Source of the DNA: Microbispora sp. NBC_01189
GTDB lineage: Bacteria; Actinomycetota; Actinomycetes; Streptosporangiales; Streptosporangiaceae
DNA: 64,000 nucleotides
Reading direction: 5' to 3'
Assembly: GCF_036010665.1 (NCBI RefSeq)
Contig: NZ_CP108581.1
Span: forward strand, 7,307,535-7,371,534
The notes below the pieces were generated by a model that was not told the DNA's origin, did not search any database, and saw only the letters and a list, made by a program, of their open reading frames with translations. The position numbers were made by a program, and so were the translations under genes. Below, piece by piece: positions 27,918 to 40,536 of the stretch (within the stretch, counting starts at the first letter, position 1; each line of letters opens with the position of its first letter).

Positions 27918-27918
<1 letters not shown>
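26731..27918 (-). CDS. pgk: Phosphoglycerate kinase
   Basis: Makes ATP and 3-phosphoglycerate from 1,3-bisphosphoglycerate. 395 residues beginning [20 protein letters not shown], which contains the RADLNVP substrate site; AHLGRPKG and the C-terminal nucleotide-site GGGDSAAAV follow. The ATG shares one base with the gap stop (TGATG). Extending the frame upstream would only overlap gap and is not needed. Confidence 0.98.
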
Positions 27919-28997
<1,079 letters not shown>

Positions 28998-29009
28998 TCG
29001 GACCCAAAT

Positions 29010-29021
29010 TGGTGTAGACCA
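29010..29021. promoter_or_regulatory. DasR-like (GntR/HutC) operator before gap
   Basis: TGGTCTACACCA on the minus strand differs at one base from the DasR site core TGGTCTAGACCA. It sits where the -35 of the gap promoter is expected, so a bound repressor would block RNA polymerase. Regulator identity is inferred from the motif only. Confidence 0.5.
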
Positions 29022-29125
29022 CGGGGCCGCGTTTTGGCGGCGTGTCCGGCCCCGCGAGCCGGTGAACGGCTCCGTTCTCCCAGGCGGCGGGCCCGGAAAC
29101 CCTCCCGGCGGCGGCGGGGAGCGGG

Positions 29126-30106
29126 TCAGTGCGCGAGCATGTCAACGGTGAGGTTGGCCTCGGTGTTGGCGATGCCGAGGTCCTGGGCGCGCTTGTCGGC
29201 CATGGCGAGCAGTCGCCGGATGCGCCCGGCGATGGCGTCCTTGGTCAGCGGCGGGTCGGCGATCTGGCCCAGCTCCTCCAGGGACGCCTGCTTGTGCTCC
29301 ACCCGGAGCCGGCCCGCGATCACCAGGTGCTCGGGGGCGTCCTCACCGAGGATCTCCAGCGCCCGCTGGACCCTCGCCCCCGCCGCCACGGCAGCCCGGG
29401 CGGACCTGCGGAGGTTGGCGTCGTCGAAGTTGGCCAGGCGGTTGGCGGTGGCCCGCACCTCCCGGCGCATCCGCCGCTCCTCCCAGGCCAGCACGCTGTC
29501 GTGCGCGCCGAGCCGGGTCAGCAGCGCGCTGATCGCGTCGCCGTCGCGCACGACCACCCGGTCGACCCCGCGCACCTCACGGGCCTTGGCGTGGATCTTC
29601 AGGCGCCGGGCGGAGCCGACCAGGGCCAGCGCCGCCTCCGGCCCGGGGCAGGTCACCTCCAGCGACATCGACCGGCCCGGCTCGGTCAGCGAGCCGTGGG
29701 CGAGGAAGGCTCCCCGCCAGGCCGCCTCGGCGTCGCAGGTGGCGCCGGACACGACCTGCCGGGGCAGGCCGCGCACCGGCCGGCCGTGGTTGTCGATGAG
29801 GCCGGTCTGCCGGGCGAGCGCCTCGCCGTCCTTGTAGACCCGTACGACATAGCGCGAGCCCTTGCGCAGCCCGGCCGGGGCCAGCACGAGGACCTCGGCC
29901 TTGTGGCCGAAGACCTCCCCGATGTCCTTGATGAGCCGGCGGGCGGTGGCGTTGGTGTCGAGCTCGGCCTCGATCACAATCCGCCCGCCCACGAGGTGCA
30001 GCCCGCTGGCGAACCGCAGCAGCGTCGACACCTCCGCCTTGCGGCAGCAGGGCTTGAGCACCGGAAGGCGGCTCAGCTCGTCTTTCACCACGCCCGTCAT
30101 GGCCAT
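29126..30106 (-). CDS. whiA: WhiA, sporulation/division regulator
   Basis: 326 residues with the WhiA start [14 protein letters not shown], a degenerate LAGLIDADG-type domain (about 20-210) and a C-terminal helix-turn-helix ([23 protein letters not shown]). In Streptomyces WhiA works with WhiB to switch aerial hyphae to sporulation septation; in other Gram-positives it affects division. GGAGGACACGCGCAG precedes the ATG. It forms the conserved rapZ-yvcK-whiA set. Confidence 0.97.
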   Translation of the reverse strand: MAMTGVVKDELSRLPVLKPCCRKAEVSTLLRFASGLHLVGGRIVIEAELDTNATARRLIKDIGEVFGHKAEVLVLAPAGLRKGSRYVVRVYKDGEALARQTGLIDNHGRPVRGLPRQVVSGATCDAEAAWRGAFLAHGSLTEPGRSMSLEVTCPGPEAALALVGSARRLKIHAKAREVRGVDRVVVRDGDAISALLTRLGAHDSVLAWEERRMRREVRATANRLANFDDANLRRSARAAVAAGARVQRALEILGEDAPEHLVIAGRLRVEHKQASLEELGQIADPPLTKDAIAGRIRRLLAMADKRAQDLGIANTEANLTVDMLAH

Positions 30107-30169
30107 CTGCGCGTGTCCTCCCCCAAACAGACTCTGCCCGTCAGTCTCTCGCACCTTGGGAGCAGGCAA

Positions 30170-31174
30170 TCACCGCTTCGCGCGGAAAATCTCGGCCAGG
30201 ACAGCGGCAAGTCGTGGTCCGTCGTGCCGGGCAGATCCGTCAGACGCTGCCACATCGGCCAGAACGACCCGGGCGCCCATCGCCCCCGCGGCCTTCTCCA
30301 GCGCCCTCGCGTCGCCCACCACCGCACGGTCGGCGACCACCGCGTCGAGGAGCAGGGCGGGGGCGTGCTCCCTGAGCACCTCCAGGTGCCGTTCGGGGGA
30401 GAAACCGTCGGTCTCGCCGGCCTGCGGTGCCAGGTTGAGGATCACCAGCCGGCGGGCGCCGCTCTCGTGCAGCGCCCGGGCGAGCCCGGGCACCTTGAGG
30501 TGCGGCAGCACGCTGGTGAACCACGACCCCGGCCCGAAGACCACCCAGTCGGCGGCCTCGATGGCCTCGATCGCCTGGGGGCAGGCGGGAGGGTCGGGCG
30601 GCAGCAGCGAGATGGAGCGCACCCGGCCGGGCGTCAGCGCGCAGGCGACCTGCCCCCGCACCGTCGTGACGGCGCCGTCCAGCTCGACCTCCGCCTGGAT
30701 GTCGAGCGGCACCGACGCCATCGGCAGCACCCGGCCGTGGGCGCCGAGCAGCCGGCCCACCCACTCCAGGCCGACGACGGGGTCCTGGAGGAGCTCCCAC
30801 AAGGCGACGATGAGCAGGTTGCCGACCGCGTGCCCGTGCAGGTCGCCCTCGCTGCGGAAACGGTGCTGGACCACCTCGCTCCAGGTCCTGCCCCACTCGT
30901 CGTCGCCGCACAGGGCCGCGAGCGCCATCCGCAGGTCACCTGGGGGCAGGACGCCGAGCTCACGCCTGAGACGGCCGCTGGAGCCGCCGTCGTCGGCGAC
31001 GGTCACCACGGCCGACAGATCATCGGTGACGGTCCTGAGGGCCGACAGGGAGGCGTACAGGCCGTGACCGCCGCCGAGCGCGACCACCTTGGGGCCGCTA
31101 CTCGCGGGCGCCGCGTCGTTCCGGGGATCGCTCAGGGGTTCGCCCGGGGGTTCGCTCGGGGGGTCGTTCCGCAT
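30170..31174 (-). CDS. yvcK: Gluconeogenesis factor YvcK/CofD-like protein
   Basis: 334 residues. VALGGGHGLYASLSALR opens the CofD-like nucleotide-sugar-binding fold, VTVADDGGSSGRLR follows, and the Asp/Asn-rich site is conserved. YvcK proteins bind UDP-sugars and tune carbon flow and cell-wall precursor supply. Start uncertain: ATG 31174 is used, while GTG 31225 would add 17 residues; neither has a strong Shine-Dalgarno. It lies between rapZ and whiA. Confidence 0.95.
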   Translation of the reverse strand: MRNDPPSEPPGEPLSDPRNDAAPASSGPKVVALGGGHGLYASLSALRTVTDDLSAVVTVADDGGSSGRLRRELGVLPPGDLRMALAALCGDDEWGRTWSEVVQHRFRSEGDLHGHAVGNLLIVALWELLQDPVVGLEWVGRLLGAHGRVLPMASVPLDIQAEVELDGAVTTVRGQVACALTPGRVRSISLLPPDPPACPQAIEAIEAADWVVFGPGSWFTSVLPHLKVPGLARALHESGARRLVILNLAPQAGETDGFSPERHLEVLREHAPALLLDAVVADRAVVGDARALEKAAGAMGARVVLADVAASDGSARHDGPRLAAVLAEIFRAKR

Positions 31175-31262
31175 CCAGTCACGGTACGCCCCTTTCGGCG
31201 CGATTCGCCCTACCCGCGTCGTCACGCGATCACGACGGGGGACGCCGTGCCGGGCGGGCGGG

Positions 31263-32132
31263 TCACTCGCGGCCCACGTCCCGGTGGCTGACCTGGACGT
31301 CCATGCCGCGGTCCCGGAAGCGGGCGCCGAGTTGCTCGGCCATCGCCACGCTGCGGTGCTTCCCGCCGGTGCAGCCCACGGCGAGCGTGGCGTAGCTCTT
31401 GCCCTCGCGGGTGTAGCCGGCGGCCACCACGCCGAAGACCTCCTCGTAGCCGTCGAGGAACTCCTTGGCGCCGGGCTGGCCGAGCACGTAGTCGCGCACG
31501 GGCGCGTCGAGGCCGTTCATCGGCCGGAGCTCCGGCACCCAGTGAGGGTTGGGCAGGAACCGGCAGTCGACCACGAGATCCGCGTCGACCGGCATGCCGT
31601 ACTTGTAGCCGAATGACACCACGTTCACCTTGAGGCCCGGACGGTCCTCGCCGCCGAAGAACGAAACGATCTTCTTGCGCAGCTCGTGGACGTTCAGCAG
31701 GGACGTGTCGATGACCAGATCGGCGTTGGCGCGGATCTCGCGGAGGATGCCGCGCTCACGGTCGATCCCGTCGACGAGCCGCCCGTCGCCCTGCAGGGGG
31801 TGGGGCCGCCGCACGTTCTCGAACCTGCGGACCAGCTCCTCGTCGCTGGCTTCGAGGAACACCACCCGGACGCCGACGCCGCGCCCGTCGAGCTCCTTGA
31901 TCGCGGCGTTGAGGTCGGTGGTGAAGGCGAGACTCCGCACGTCCACCACGGCCGCGACCCGGTCGGCGGCCACGTTCACCCGGCCCGCCTCCTCGGCGAG
32001 CGAGGACAGCAGGCCGGGCGGCAGGTTGTCGATGACGAACCAGCCGAGGTCCTCCAGGGCCTTCGCAGCGGTGCTGCGCCCCGCGCCCGACATTCCCGTG
32101 ATCACCACGAATGCCGGCTCAGTCGTGCTCAT
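31263..32132 (-). CDS. rapZ: RapZ/YvcJ nucleotide-binding protein
   Basis: 289 residues with a Walker A GMSGAGRST (13-21) and the RapZ C-terminal signature VGCTGGKHRSVAMAEQL. In E. coli RapZ is an RNA-binding adaptor for GlmS small-RNA control; in actinobacteria it is a nucleotide-binding protein of less certain role, always beside yvcK-whiA. The ATG follows a weak GGTGAG. Confidence 0.96.
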   Translation of the reverse strand: MSTTEPAFVVITGMSGAGRSTAAKALEDLGWFVIDNLPPGLLSSLAEEAGRVNVAADRVAAVVDVRSLAFTTDLNAAIKELDGRGVGVRVVFLEASDEELVRRFENVRRPHPLQGDGRLVDGIDRERGILREIRANADLVIDTSLLNVHELRKKIVSFFGGEDRPGLKVNVVSFGYKYGMPVDADLVVDCRFLPNPHWVPELRPMNGLDAPVRDYVLGQPGAKEFLDGYEEVFGVVAAGYTREGKSYATLAVGCTGGKHRSVAMAEQLGARFRDRGMDVQVSHRDVGRE

Positions 32133-32223
32133 CGCCCGCTCACCGCCTTGCCGCCCGAAGTCCAGCCCAACCTATCAACCGGCCATCCCGCGGCACCCCG
32201 CGACGCACCCGGGCACCGCCCGC

Positions 32224-34194
32224 TCACGATCCCTGCCCGGCGGGTGACGGGCTCTGCCCGCGCAGCGCCGCGACGATGGCCTCGGCGGTCGCCGGGCCGA
32301 TGCCGGGGACCGCCTGGATCTCCTCCGCACTGGCCTCGCGCAGCCGCTTCACCGAGCCGAAGTGACGCAGCAGCGCCTGCCGTCGCGCCGGGCCCAGGCC
32401 CGGCACCTGGTCGAGCGCGCTCTCCCGGAGCGGCTTCGACCTCTTCGACCGATGGTAGGTGATGGCGAACCGGTGCGCCTCGTCCCGGACACGCTGCAAC
32501 AGGTACAGTCCCTCGCTGCTGCGCGGCAAAATCACCGGCTGGTCGTCACCGGGCAGCCAGACCTCCTCCAGCCGCTTGGCCAGGCCGCAGACCGCGACGT
32601 CGTCGACACCGAGCTCGTCCAGCGCCCGCCGCGCCGCCGCGGCCTGCGCCGGACCGCCGTCCACCACGACGAGATTGGGGGGATAGGCGAACTTCCGGGG
32701 ACGGCCGGTCTCCGGGTCGATCGGCGTCCCCACGGCCGGTTCGCGTACGCCGTCGTCGGCGTCCAGTTCCCCGGTCGCCACGCGCTCTTCCAGATAGCGC
32801 TTGAACCTCCGGCAGATGACCTCGTATATCGAGGCCACGTCGCCCTCGCCGCTCCGGATGGAGAAGCGGCGGTATTCGCTCTTGCGGACCAGGCCGTCCT
32901 CGAAGACCACCATCGAGGCGACCACGTTCTCGCCCTGGATGTGCGACACGTCGTAGCACTCGATCCGCAGCGGCACCTGGTCGAGGTCGAGGGCGTCGGC
33001 GATCTCCTGCAGAGCCCGGCTGCGCGTGGTCAGGTCACTCGCCCGGCGCAGCTTGTGCTGGGCCAGCGACTCCTTCGCGTTGCGCTCGACGGTCTCCATG
33101 AGGCTCTTCTTGTCGCCCCGCTGGGGGACGCGCAGGTCCACCCGGGAGCCCCGCTGCTCGCTCAGCAACTCGGCCAGCGCGGTCTCGTCCGGCGGCCGGG
33201 CGGGCACGAGGATCTCGCGGGGGATCGTCGCCTCGCCGTACATCTGCAGCAGGAACTGTTCGACCAGTTCGCCGGGGGTGGTCTCCTCGACCTTGTCGAC
33301 CACCCAGCCGCGCTGGCCGCGGATGCGCCCGCCGCGCACGTAGAAGACCTGGACCGCCGCCTCCAGCGGGTCCTCCGCGAGGGCGATCACGTCGCAGTCG
33401 GTGCCGTCGCCGAGCACCACCGTCTGCTTCTCCAGCGCCCGCTGCAACGCCTGCACGTCGTCACGGAGCCGGGCGGCCCGCTCGTACTCCTCCACGGCGG
33501 CGGCGTCGCGCATCTCGTGCTCCAGCCGCTTGACGAATCGCCCGGTGTTGCCGGCCATGAAGTCGCAGAAGTCCTCGGCGAGGGCGCGGTGCTCCTCGGG
33601 GGTGACCCTTCCGACGCAGGGCGCGGAGCACTTGTCGATGTATCCGAGCAGGCACGGCCGCCCGATCTGCCCGGCCCGCTTGAACACGCCCGCCGAGCAG
33701 GTGCGCACGGGGAAGACCCGCAGCAGCAGGTCGACGGTCTCCCGGATGGCCCAGGCGTGCGAGTAGGGGCCGAAGTAGCGGGTGCCCTTCCGCTTGGCCC
33801 CCCGCAGCACCTGCACCCGGGGGAAGTCCTCCCCCATCGTCACGGCCAGGAAGGGATACGACTTGTCGTCGCGGTACTTGACGTTGAACCGCGGATCGAA
33901 CTCCTTGATCCAGGAGTATTCGAGCTGGAGCGCCTCGACCTCGTTGCCGACCACCGTCCAGTCCACCGAGGCCGCGGTCGTGAGCATGGTCTGCGTCCGC
34001 GGGTGCAGGCCGGCGAAGTCCGCGAAGTAGGAGTTGAGCCGCTGCCGGAGGCTCTTCGCCTTGCCGACGTAGACGACCCGGCCGTCCGGGTCACGGAAGC
34101 GATAGACGCCTGGCGATTCGGGGATCGATCCGGGCGCCGGTCGGTAGATTGCCGGGTCCGCCACATCCCAAAGACTACTGGGCCCCACTGACAT
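32224..34194 (-). CDS. uvrC: Excinuclease ABC subunit C
   Basis: Nuclease that makes both cuts in UvrABC nucleotide excision repair. 656 residues: GIY-YIG domain near residue 20 ([19 protein letters not shown]), a Cys cluster ([19 protein letters not shown]), a UVR motif (about 200-235), an RNase H-like endonuclease ([19 protein letters not shown]) and a C-terminal double helix-hairpin-helix ([17 protein letters not shown]). ATG 34194 is preferred (GAGGC 7 bases upstream); GTG 34254 would add 20 residues. Confidence 0.97.
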   Translation of the reverse strand: MSVGPSSLWDVADPAIYRPAPGSIPESPGVYRFRDPDGRVVYVGKAKSLRQRLNSYFADFAGLHPRTQTMLTTAASVDWTVVGNEVEALQLEYSWIKEFDPRFNVKYRDDKSYPFLAVTMGEDFPRVQVLRGAKRKGTRYFGPYSHAWAIRETVDLLLRVFPVRTCSAGVFKRAGQIGRPCLLGYIDKCSAPCVGRVTPEEHRALAEDFCDFMAGNTGRFVKRLEHEMRDAAAVEEYERAARLRDDVQALQRALEKQTVVLGDGTDCDVIALAEDPLEAAVQVFYVRGGRIRGQRGWVVDKVEETTPGELVEQFLLQMYGEATIPREILVPARPPDETALAELLSEQRGSRVDLRVPQRGDKKSLMETVERNAKESLAQHKLRRASDLTTRSRALQEIADALDLDQVPLRIECYDVSHIQGENVVASMVVFEDGLVRKSEYRRFSIRSGEGDVASIYEVICRRFKRYLEERVATGELDADDGVREPAVGTPIDPETGRPRKFAYPPNLVVVDGGPAQAAAARRALDELGVDDVAVCGLAKRLEEVWLPGDDQPVILPRSSEGLYLLQRVRDEAHRFAITYHRSKRSKPLRESALDQVPGLGPARRQALLRHFGSVKRLREASAEEIQAVPGIGPATAEAIVAALRGQSPSPAGQGS

Positions 34195-34348
34195 TCCCGC
34201 CGCCTCGGCGATCCCTCCGATGCTCCCGGCGACGTCCTTTACACTGTAGATCACCAGCTTGGAAAGACGCCGCCATCCGAGAAGGCCACGAGCCGGTGGC
34301 GGGCCGTCGCGATCTCGCGCGACGGCCCGCCGCCGACCCGCACGCGGA

Positions 34349-34774
34349 TCAGGCGAGGGTGATGCTGTCGCCGCTGACCGTGATCTTCTTCTCGGCGAGC
34401 GGCTTGCTCGCCGGAGGTTTGGTCACGGACCCGTCCTTGGCGCTGAACCTGCTGCCGTGGCACGGGCAGACGATCTCGTTGTCCGCGACGCTCCCGACCG
34501 GGCAGCTCTTGTGGGTGCAGGTCGCGCTGAACGCCTTGAACGTGCCGGCCTCGGGCTGGGTGACGACGACGTCCTGGTCCTTGAAGACCTTGCCGCCCCC
34601 GACCGGGATGTCGGAGGTCTTCGCGATCTCCCGGCCGCCCGCCGCGGCCTGGCCGTCCGCCGGAGCCTGCTCGGACGCGGCCGTGCTGTCGTCACCCGAG
34701 CACGCGCTCAGGACGGCCGCCAGCCCGGCCCCTCCGGCACTGAAGATCACGGCCCGGCGTGTCGAATCCGTCAT
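34349..34774 (-). CDS. Rieske [2Fe-2S] protein, Tat-exported lipoprotein
   Basis: 141 residues from an ATG with GGAAGGAAGAG upstream. [14 protein letters not shown] is a twin-arginine signal and LSAC the lipobox, so it folds with its cluster before export and is anchored outside. CTHKSCPVG and CPCHGSRFS supply the two Cys and two His of a Rieske cluster. No oxygenase or cytochrome bc1 partner is adjacent, so its electron partners are unknown. Two palindromes lie in its leader. Confidence 0.9.
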   Translation of the reverse strand: MTDSTRRAVIFSAGGAGLAAVLSACSGDDSTAASEQAPADGQAAAGGREIAKTSDIPVGGGKVFKDQDVVVTQPEAGTFKAFSATCTHKSCPVGSVADNEIVCPCHGSRFSAKDGSVTKPPASKPLAEKKITVSGDSITLA

Positions 34775-34798
34775 GCTCTTCCTTCCCTCATACCGCGG

Positions 34799-34822
34799 CC
34801 CGGGACGGATGTCCGTCCCGGG
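34799..34822 (-). promoter_or_regulatory. Palindrome in the Rieske gene leader
   Basis: CCCGGGACGGA and TCCGTCCCGGG are perfect 11-base arms around TG, 25 bases before the start codon. It could be a leader hairpin or an operator. Confidence 0.45.
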
Positions 34823-34832
34823 TTCTCCCCTT

Positions 34833-34848
34833 GGGTGACACGTCACCC
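34833..34848. promoter_or_regulatory. Second palindrome upstream of the Rieske gene
   Basis: GGGTGACACGTCACCC has perfect 6-base arms around CACG. Its size suits a dimeric repressor. Confidence 0.4.
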
Positions 34849-34900
34849 CTGTGTGTCCAGGTACGGCCTTCACCCATGGCCGGTTCAGCCGGCCCGTTCA

Positions 34901-34952
34901 GTGAGCCGGTCCGGTGAGCCGGTCTGGTGGGCCGGTCCGGTGGGACGTTCCG
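34901..34952. repeat. Four 13-bp tandem repeats
   Basis: Copies GTGAGCCGGTCCG, GTGAGCCGGTCTG, GTGGGCCGGTCCG and GTGGGACGTTCCG are head to tail between the Rieske gene and the uvrA stop. Confidence 0.7.
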
Positions 34953-35001
34953 GGGGACGCCGCCCGAGCGGAAAGAGTAGGGAGAAATCATGAGAGAACT
35001 C

Positions 35002-37842
<2,841 letters not shown>

Positions 37843-38205
37843 GGTGGTCCCGATAAGTCGATGAGGTTGATGGAGGTGCACGGGCAGGCTATCCAGAGCC
37901 ACCGACAATTCCAGGGGACGTCGTCCGGCGGCCGGAGGGGGCGATCCCGGGTGCTGTCCAGGGACACGCTCCGTCACCAGGGTATGAGCTTCGTCAAACC
38001 CCCGCCCGCGTTCCGCGCGAAACCCCTGCTCATACAACCGCCGGAGACGCCCTGCTCTTCCCGGCGGGCCGTGGGGAACGGCCGGAGGCGCCGGGGGCAT
38101 GATTTCCTTCGTGTCCGTCATCGACATGTCCGTCATCGACGAAGTCGAGCGGGAGCCGGCCGCCGGCCCCCGTCAGAGCCGGTCCACCGTCAGAGAGGAA
38201 CGACG
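37843..38205. other. Divergent intergenic region uvrA / metallo-hydrolase
   Basis: About 360 bases without a convincing gene. I looked for a LexA box (GAAC-N4-GTTC type) near uvrA and found none. It holds inverted 8-mers GTATGAGC (37982) and GCTCATAC (38028), and a 15-base-period duplication of TGTCCGTCATCGAC at 38112-38140. Confidence 0.5.
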
Positions 38206-38850
38206 ATGAGCTACACCGGAAACGTCACCAAGGGCGGGGCCGCCGACGTGCGGGAGGTCCCCGGGCTGACGATCTCCAAGATCGAGGTGGGCGACTTCGG
38301 CAACAACGCGTACCTGCTGCGCTGCACGGACACGGGCGACGGGCTGCTGATCGACGCGGCGGCCGAGCCGGACCGGCTGCTCGACCTGATCGGGGACATG
38401 CCGATCAGCTCCATCGTGACCACCCACCGGCACCCCGACCACTGGGGTGCGCTGGAGCAGGTCGCCCGGGCCACCGGCGCGCAGACCGTCGCCCACCCGC
38501 TGGACGCCCCCGAACTGCCGGTGAGGACGACCCTGGAGGTCGCGCACGGCGACCGGGTGACGGTCGGGGTGGTGACGCTGGACGTCATCCACCTGCGCGG
38601 CCACACGCCCGGCTCGATCGCGCTGCTCTACCAGGACCGCCACCTGTTCACCGGCGACTCCCTCTTCCCGGGCGGCGTGGGCAACACGCAGAAGGACCCG
38701 GCGCGGTTCGAGCAGCTGTTCACGGACGTGGTGGAACGGGTCTTCGACCGCCTGCCGGACGAGACGTGGGTCTACCCCGGTCACGGCCGCGACACCACGC
38801 TCGGCGCCGAACGGCCGCACCTGCCCGAGTGGCGGGCCCGCGGCTGGTAA
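38206..38850 (+). CDS. MBL-fold metallo-hydrolase (glyoxalase II-like)
   Basis: 214 residues with the zinc motif THRHPDHWG (HxHxDH), then RGHTPGSIAL, TGDSLFPGG and a final VYPGHGRDT. This is the small glyoxalase II-like form of the beta-lactamase fold. The ATG follows GAGAGGAACGACG. A small metallo-hydrolase next to uvrA is a recurrent actinobacterial arrangement. Substrate not assigned; mycothiol conjugates are one possibility. Confidence 0.9.
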   Translation: MSYTGNVTKGGAADVREVPGLTISKIEVGDFGNNAYLLRCTDTGDGLLIDAAAEPDRLLDLIGDMPISSIVTTHRHPDHWGALEQVARATGAQTVAHPLDAPELPVRTTLEVAHGDRVTVGVVTLDVIHLRGHTPGSIALLYQDRHLFTGDSLFPGGVGNTQKDPARFEQLFTDVVERVFDRLPDETWVYPGHGRDTTLGAERPHLPEWRARGW

Positions 38851-38953
38851 AGACCTCATGGGCGGGCCGGGCTCGTGGCGGGGCCGACCGGCGCGGGAGC
38901 CCGCGCGGCGAGGCCGTACCCCGCCTTTCCGGTGACGTGGTCGTGATGATTCG

Positions 38954-39004
38954 GGGGGCTCCTGCGGGGCAGCGGTGACCGCACGGACCGTCTGAGGAGC
39001 CCCC
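38954..39004 (+). promoter_or_regulatory. Leader hairpin hiding the permease ribosome-binding site
   Basis: GGGGGCTCCT (38954-38963) is exactly complementary to AGGAGCCCCC (38995-39004), which contains the Shine-Dalgarno of the next gene and ends one base before its ATG. The 31-base loop holds a smaller GCGG-TGA-CCGC hairpin. When folded, the ribosome-binding site is closed. Confidence 0.5.
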
Positions 39005-39005
39005 G

Positions 39006-40439
39006 ATGACTTCCCCGATAACCAGTCTCGCGACCACCCCTCTTGGGGCCGCCCTGCCGCGCGCGGCCGCGTGGAGCGGAAACGACACCCGCCTGATCCT
39101 CGCCGCCCTGGCCGGCATCGCGGCCATCGTGCTGCTGATCACGAAGCTGCGCGCGCATCCGTTCCTCGCCCTGGCGATCGGCTCCGGGACGCTGGGGCTG
39201 GGGGCGGGCATGGCGCCGCAGAAGCTGATCGACAGCTTCTCCGCGGGCCTCGGCTCCACGGTGGCCGGGGTCGGCGTGCTGATCGCGCTCGGCGCCATGC
39301 TGGGCAAGCTGCTGGCCGACTCGGGCGGGGCCGACGAGATCGTCGACGGGATCCTCCGCCGCACCGGCGACCGCGCCCTGCCGTGGGCGATGACGCTGAT
39401 CGCGGTGCTCATCGGGCTGCCCATGTTCTTCGAGATCGGGCTGGTCCTGCTGATCCCGGTGATCCTGCTGGTGGCCAGGCGAAGCTCGCGCCCGCTGCTG
39501 CTGATCGCGGTTCCCGCCCTGGCCGGGCTGTCCGTGCTGCACGGCCTGGTGCCCCCGCATCCCGGGCCGCTGGTCGCGATCGACACGCTCAAGGCCGACC
39601 TCGGGCTCACGCTCGGGCTGGGGCTGCTGGTCGCGATCCCCACCGTGATCGTCGCCGGTCCGCTGTTCGCCCGGTTCGCCGCGCGATGGGTGGAGCCCGC
39701 GCCGCCCGAGCGCCTCGGACGGGAGCAGACTCCCGAGCCCGAAGACAGCCGGCCGGAGGACGGGGAGCGCCGGAGGCCGTCCTTCGGCGTGACGGTGGCC
39801 ACCATTGTGCTGCCGGTCGTGCTGATGCTCGGCCGGGCCGTCGCGGAGATCGTCCTGCCGGAGGGCGGCGCCGTACGCACCGCGCTGGAGGTCCTCGGCA
39901 CCCCTCTGATCGCGCTGCTGATCGCGGTGATCGTGGCGATGTTCACGCTCGGCCGCCCGGCCGGCCTCGGCCGCGGCGGCGTCTCCTCGACGGTCGCCGA
40001 CTCACTCCCGCCGATCGCCGGGATCCTGCTCATCGTCGGCGCCGGCGGCGGGTTCAAGCAGACCCTGGTCGACTCCGGGGTGGGCAAGGTCATCGGCGAG
40101 GCCGCGCAGGGCGCGAACGTGCCCGTGCTGGTGCTCGGCTGGCTGATCGCCGTCGGCATCCGGCTGGCCACCGGGTCGGCCACGGTCGCGACCATATCCG
40201 CGGCCGGGATCGCCGCCCCGCTGACCGCCGGGCTCTCCCCCGCCCACGTCGCACTGCTCGTGCTCGCCATCGGCGCGGGGTCGCTGTTCTTCTCCCACGT
40301 CAACGACGCCGGGTTCTGGCTGGTCAAGGAGTATCTGGGCATGTCGGTCGGCCAGACGATACGCACCTGGTCGATCATGGAGACGATCGTCTCCGTGGTG
40401 GCGTTCTGCTGCGTGCTCCTGCTCGGCCTGGTGGTCTGA
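39006..40439 (+). CDS. GntP-family gluconate/carboxylate permease
   Basis: 477 residues with about 12-14 membrane segments. GntP/Gnt-family signatures include LLADSGGADEIVDGILRRTG, IGLPMFFEIGLVLLIPV and SVLHGLVPPHPGPLVAI, and the C-terminal LFFSHVNDAGFWLVKEYLGM. The family imports gluconate and related sugar acids or hydroxy acids by proton symport. No gluconate kinase is adjacent. GAGGAG lies before the ATG inside a leader hairpin. Confidence 0.93.
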   Translation: MTSPITSLATTPLGAALPRAAAWSGNDTRLILAALAGIAAIVLLITKLRAHPFLALAIGSGTLGLGAGMAPQKLIDSFSAGLGSTVAGVGVLIALGAMLGKLLADSGGADEIVDGILRRTGDRALPWAMTLIAVLIGLPMFFEIGLVLLIPVILLVARRSSRPLLLIAVPALAGLSVLHGLVPPHPGPLVAIDTLKADLGLTLGLGLLVAIPTVIVAGPLFARFAARWVEPAPPERLGREQTPEPEDSRPEDGERRRPSFGVTVATIVLPVVLMLGRAVAEIVLPEGGAVRTALEVLGTPLIALLIAVIVAMFTLGRPAGLGRGGVSSTVADSLPPIAGILLIVGAGGGFKQTLVDSGVGKVIGEAAQGANVPVLVLGWLIAVGIRLATGSATVATISAAGIAAPLTAGLSPAHVALLVLAIGAGSLFFSHVNDAGFWLVKEYLGMSVGQTIRTWSIMETIVSVVAFCCVLLLGLVV

Positions 40440-40490
40440 AGCCCGTCGCCCTCCCCGCCTCCGTCACCGTCATCGTTTCCGTCGCGTCCG

Positions 40491-40496
40491 TATAGT
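40491..40496 (+). promoter_or_regulatory. Candidate -10 before the menC-like gene
   Basis: TATAGT, 40 bases before the ATG, fits a primary-sigma -10. No clear -35 is visible. Confidence 0.35.
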
Positions 40497-40536
40497 GGTC
40501 GGCGCACATCGTCCATCCCCTGGAGCCGGGCACCAC

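Noticed and set aside
34195..34254. UvrC starting at GTG 34254
   Set aside because: It adds 20 residues before the usual start and lacks a Shine-Dalgarno; ATG 34194 is better supported.
37843..38000. LexA (SOS) box before uvrA
   Set aside because: No GAAC-N4-GTTC-type palindrome was found on either strand.
37843..38136. 98-residue N-terminal extension of UvrA
   Set aside because: The frame is open upstream, but the sequence is not UvrA-like and the standard UvrA start lies at 37842.
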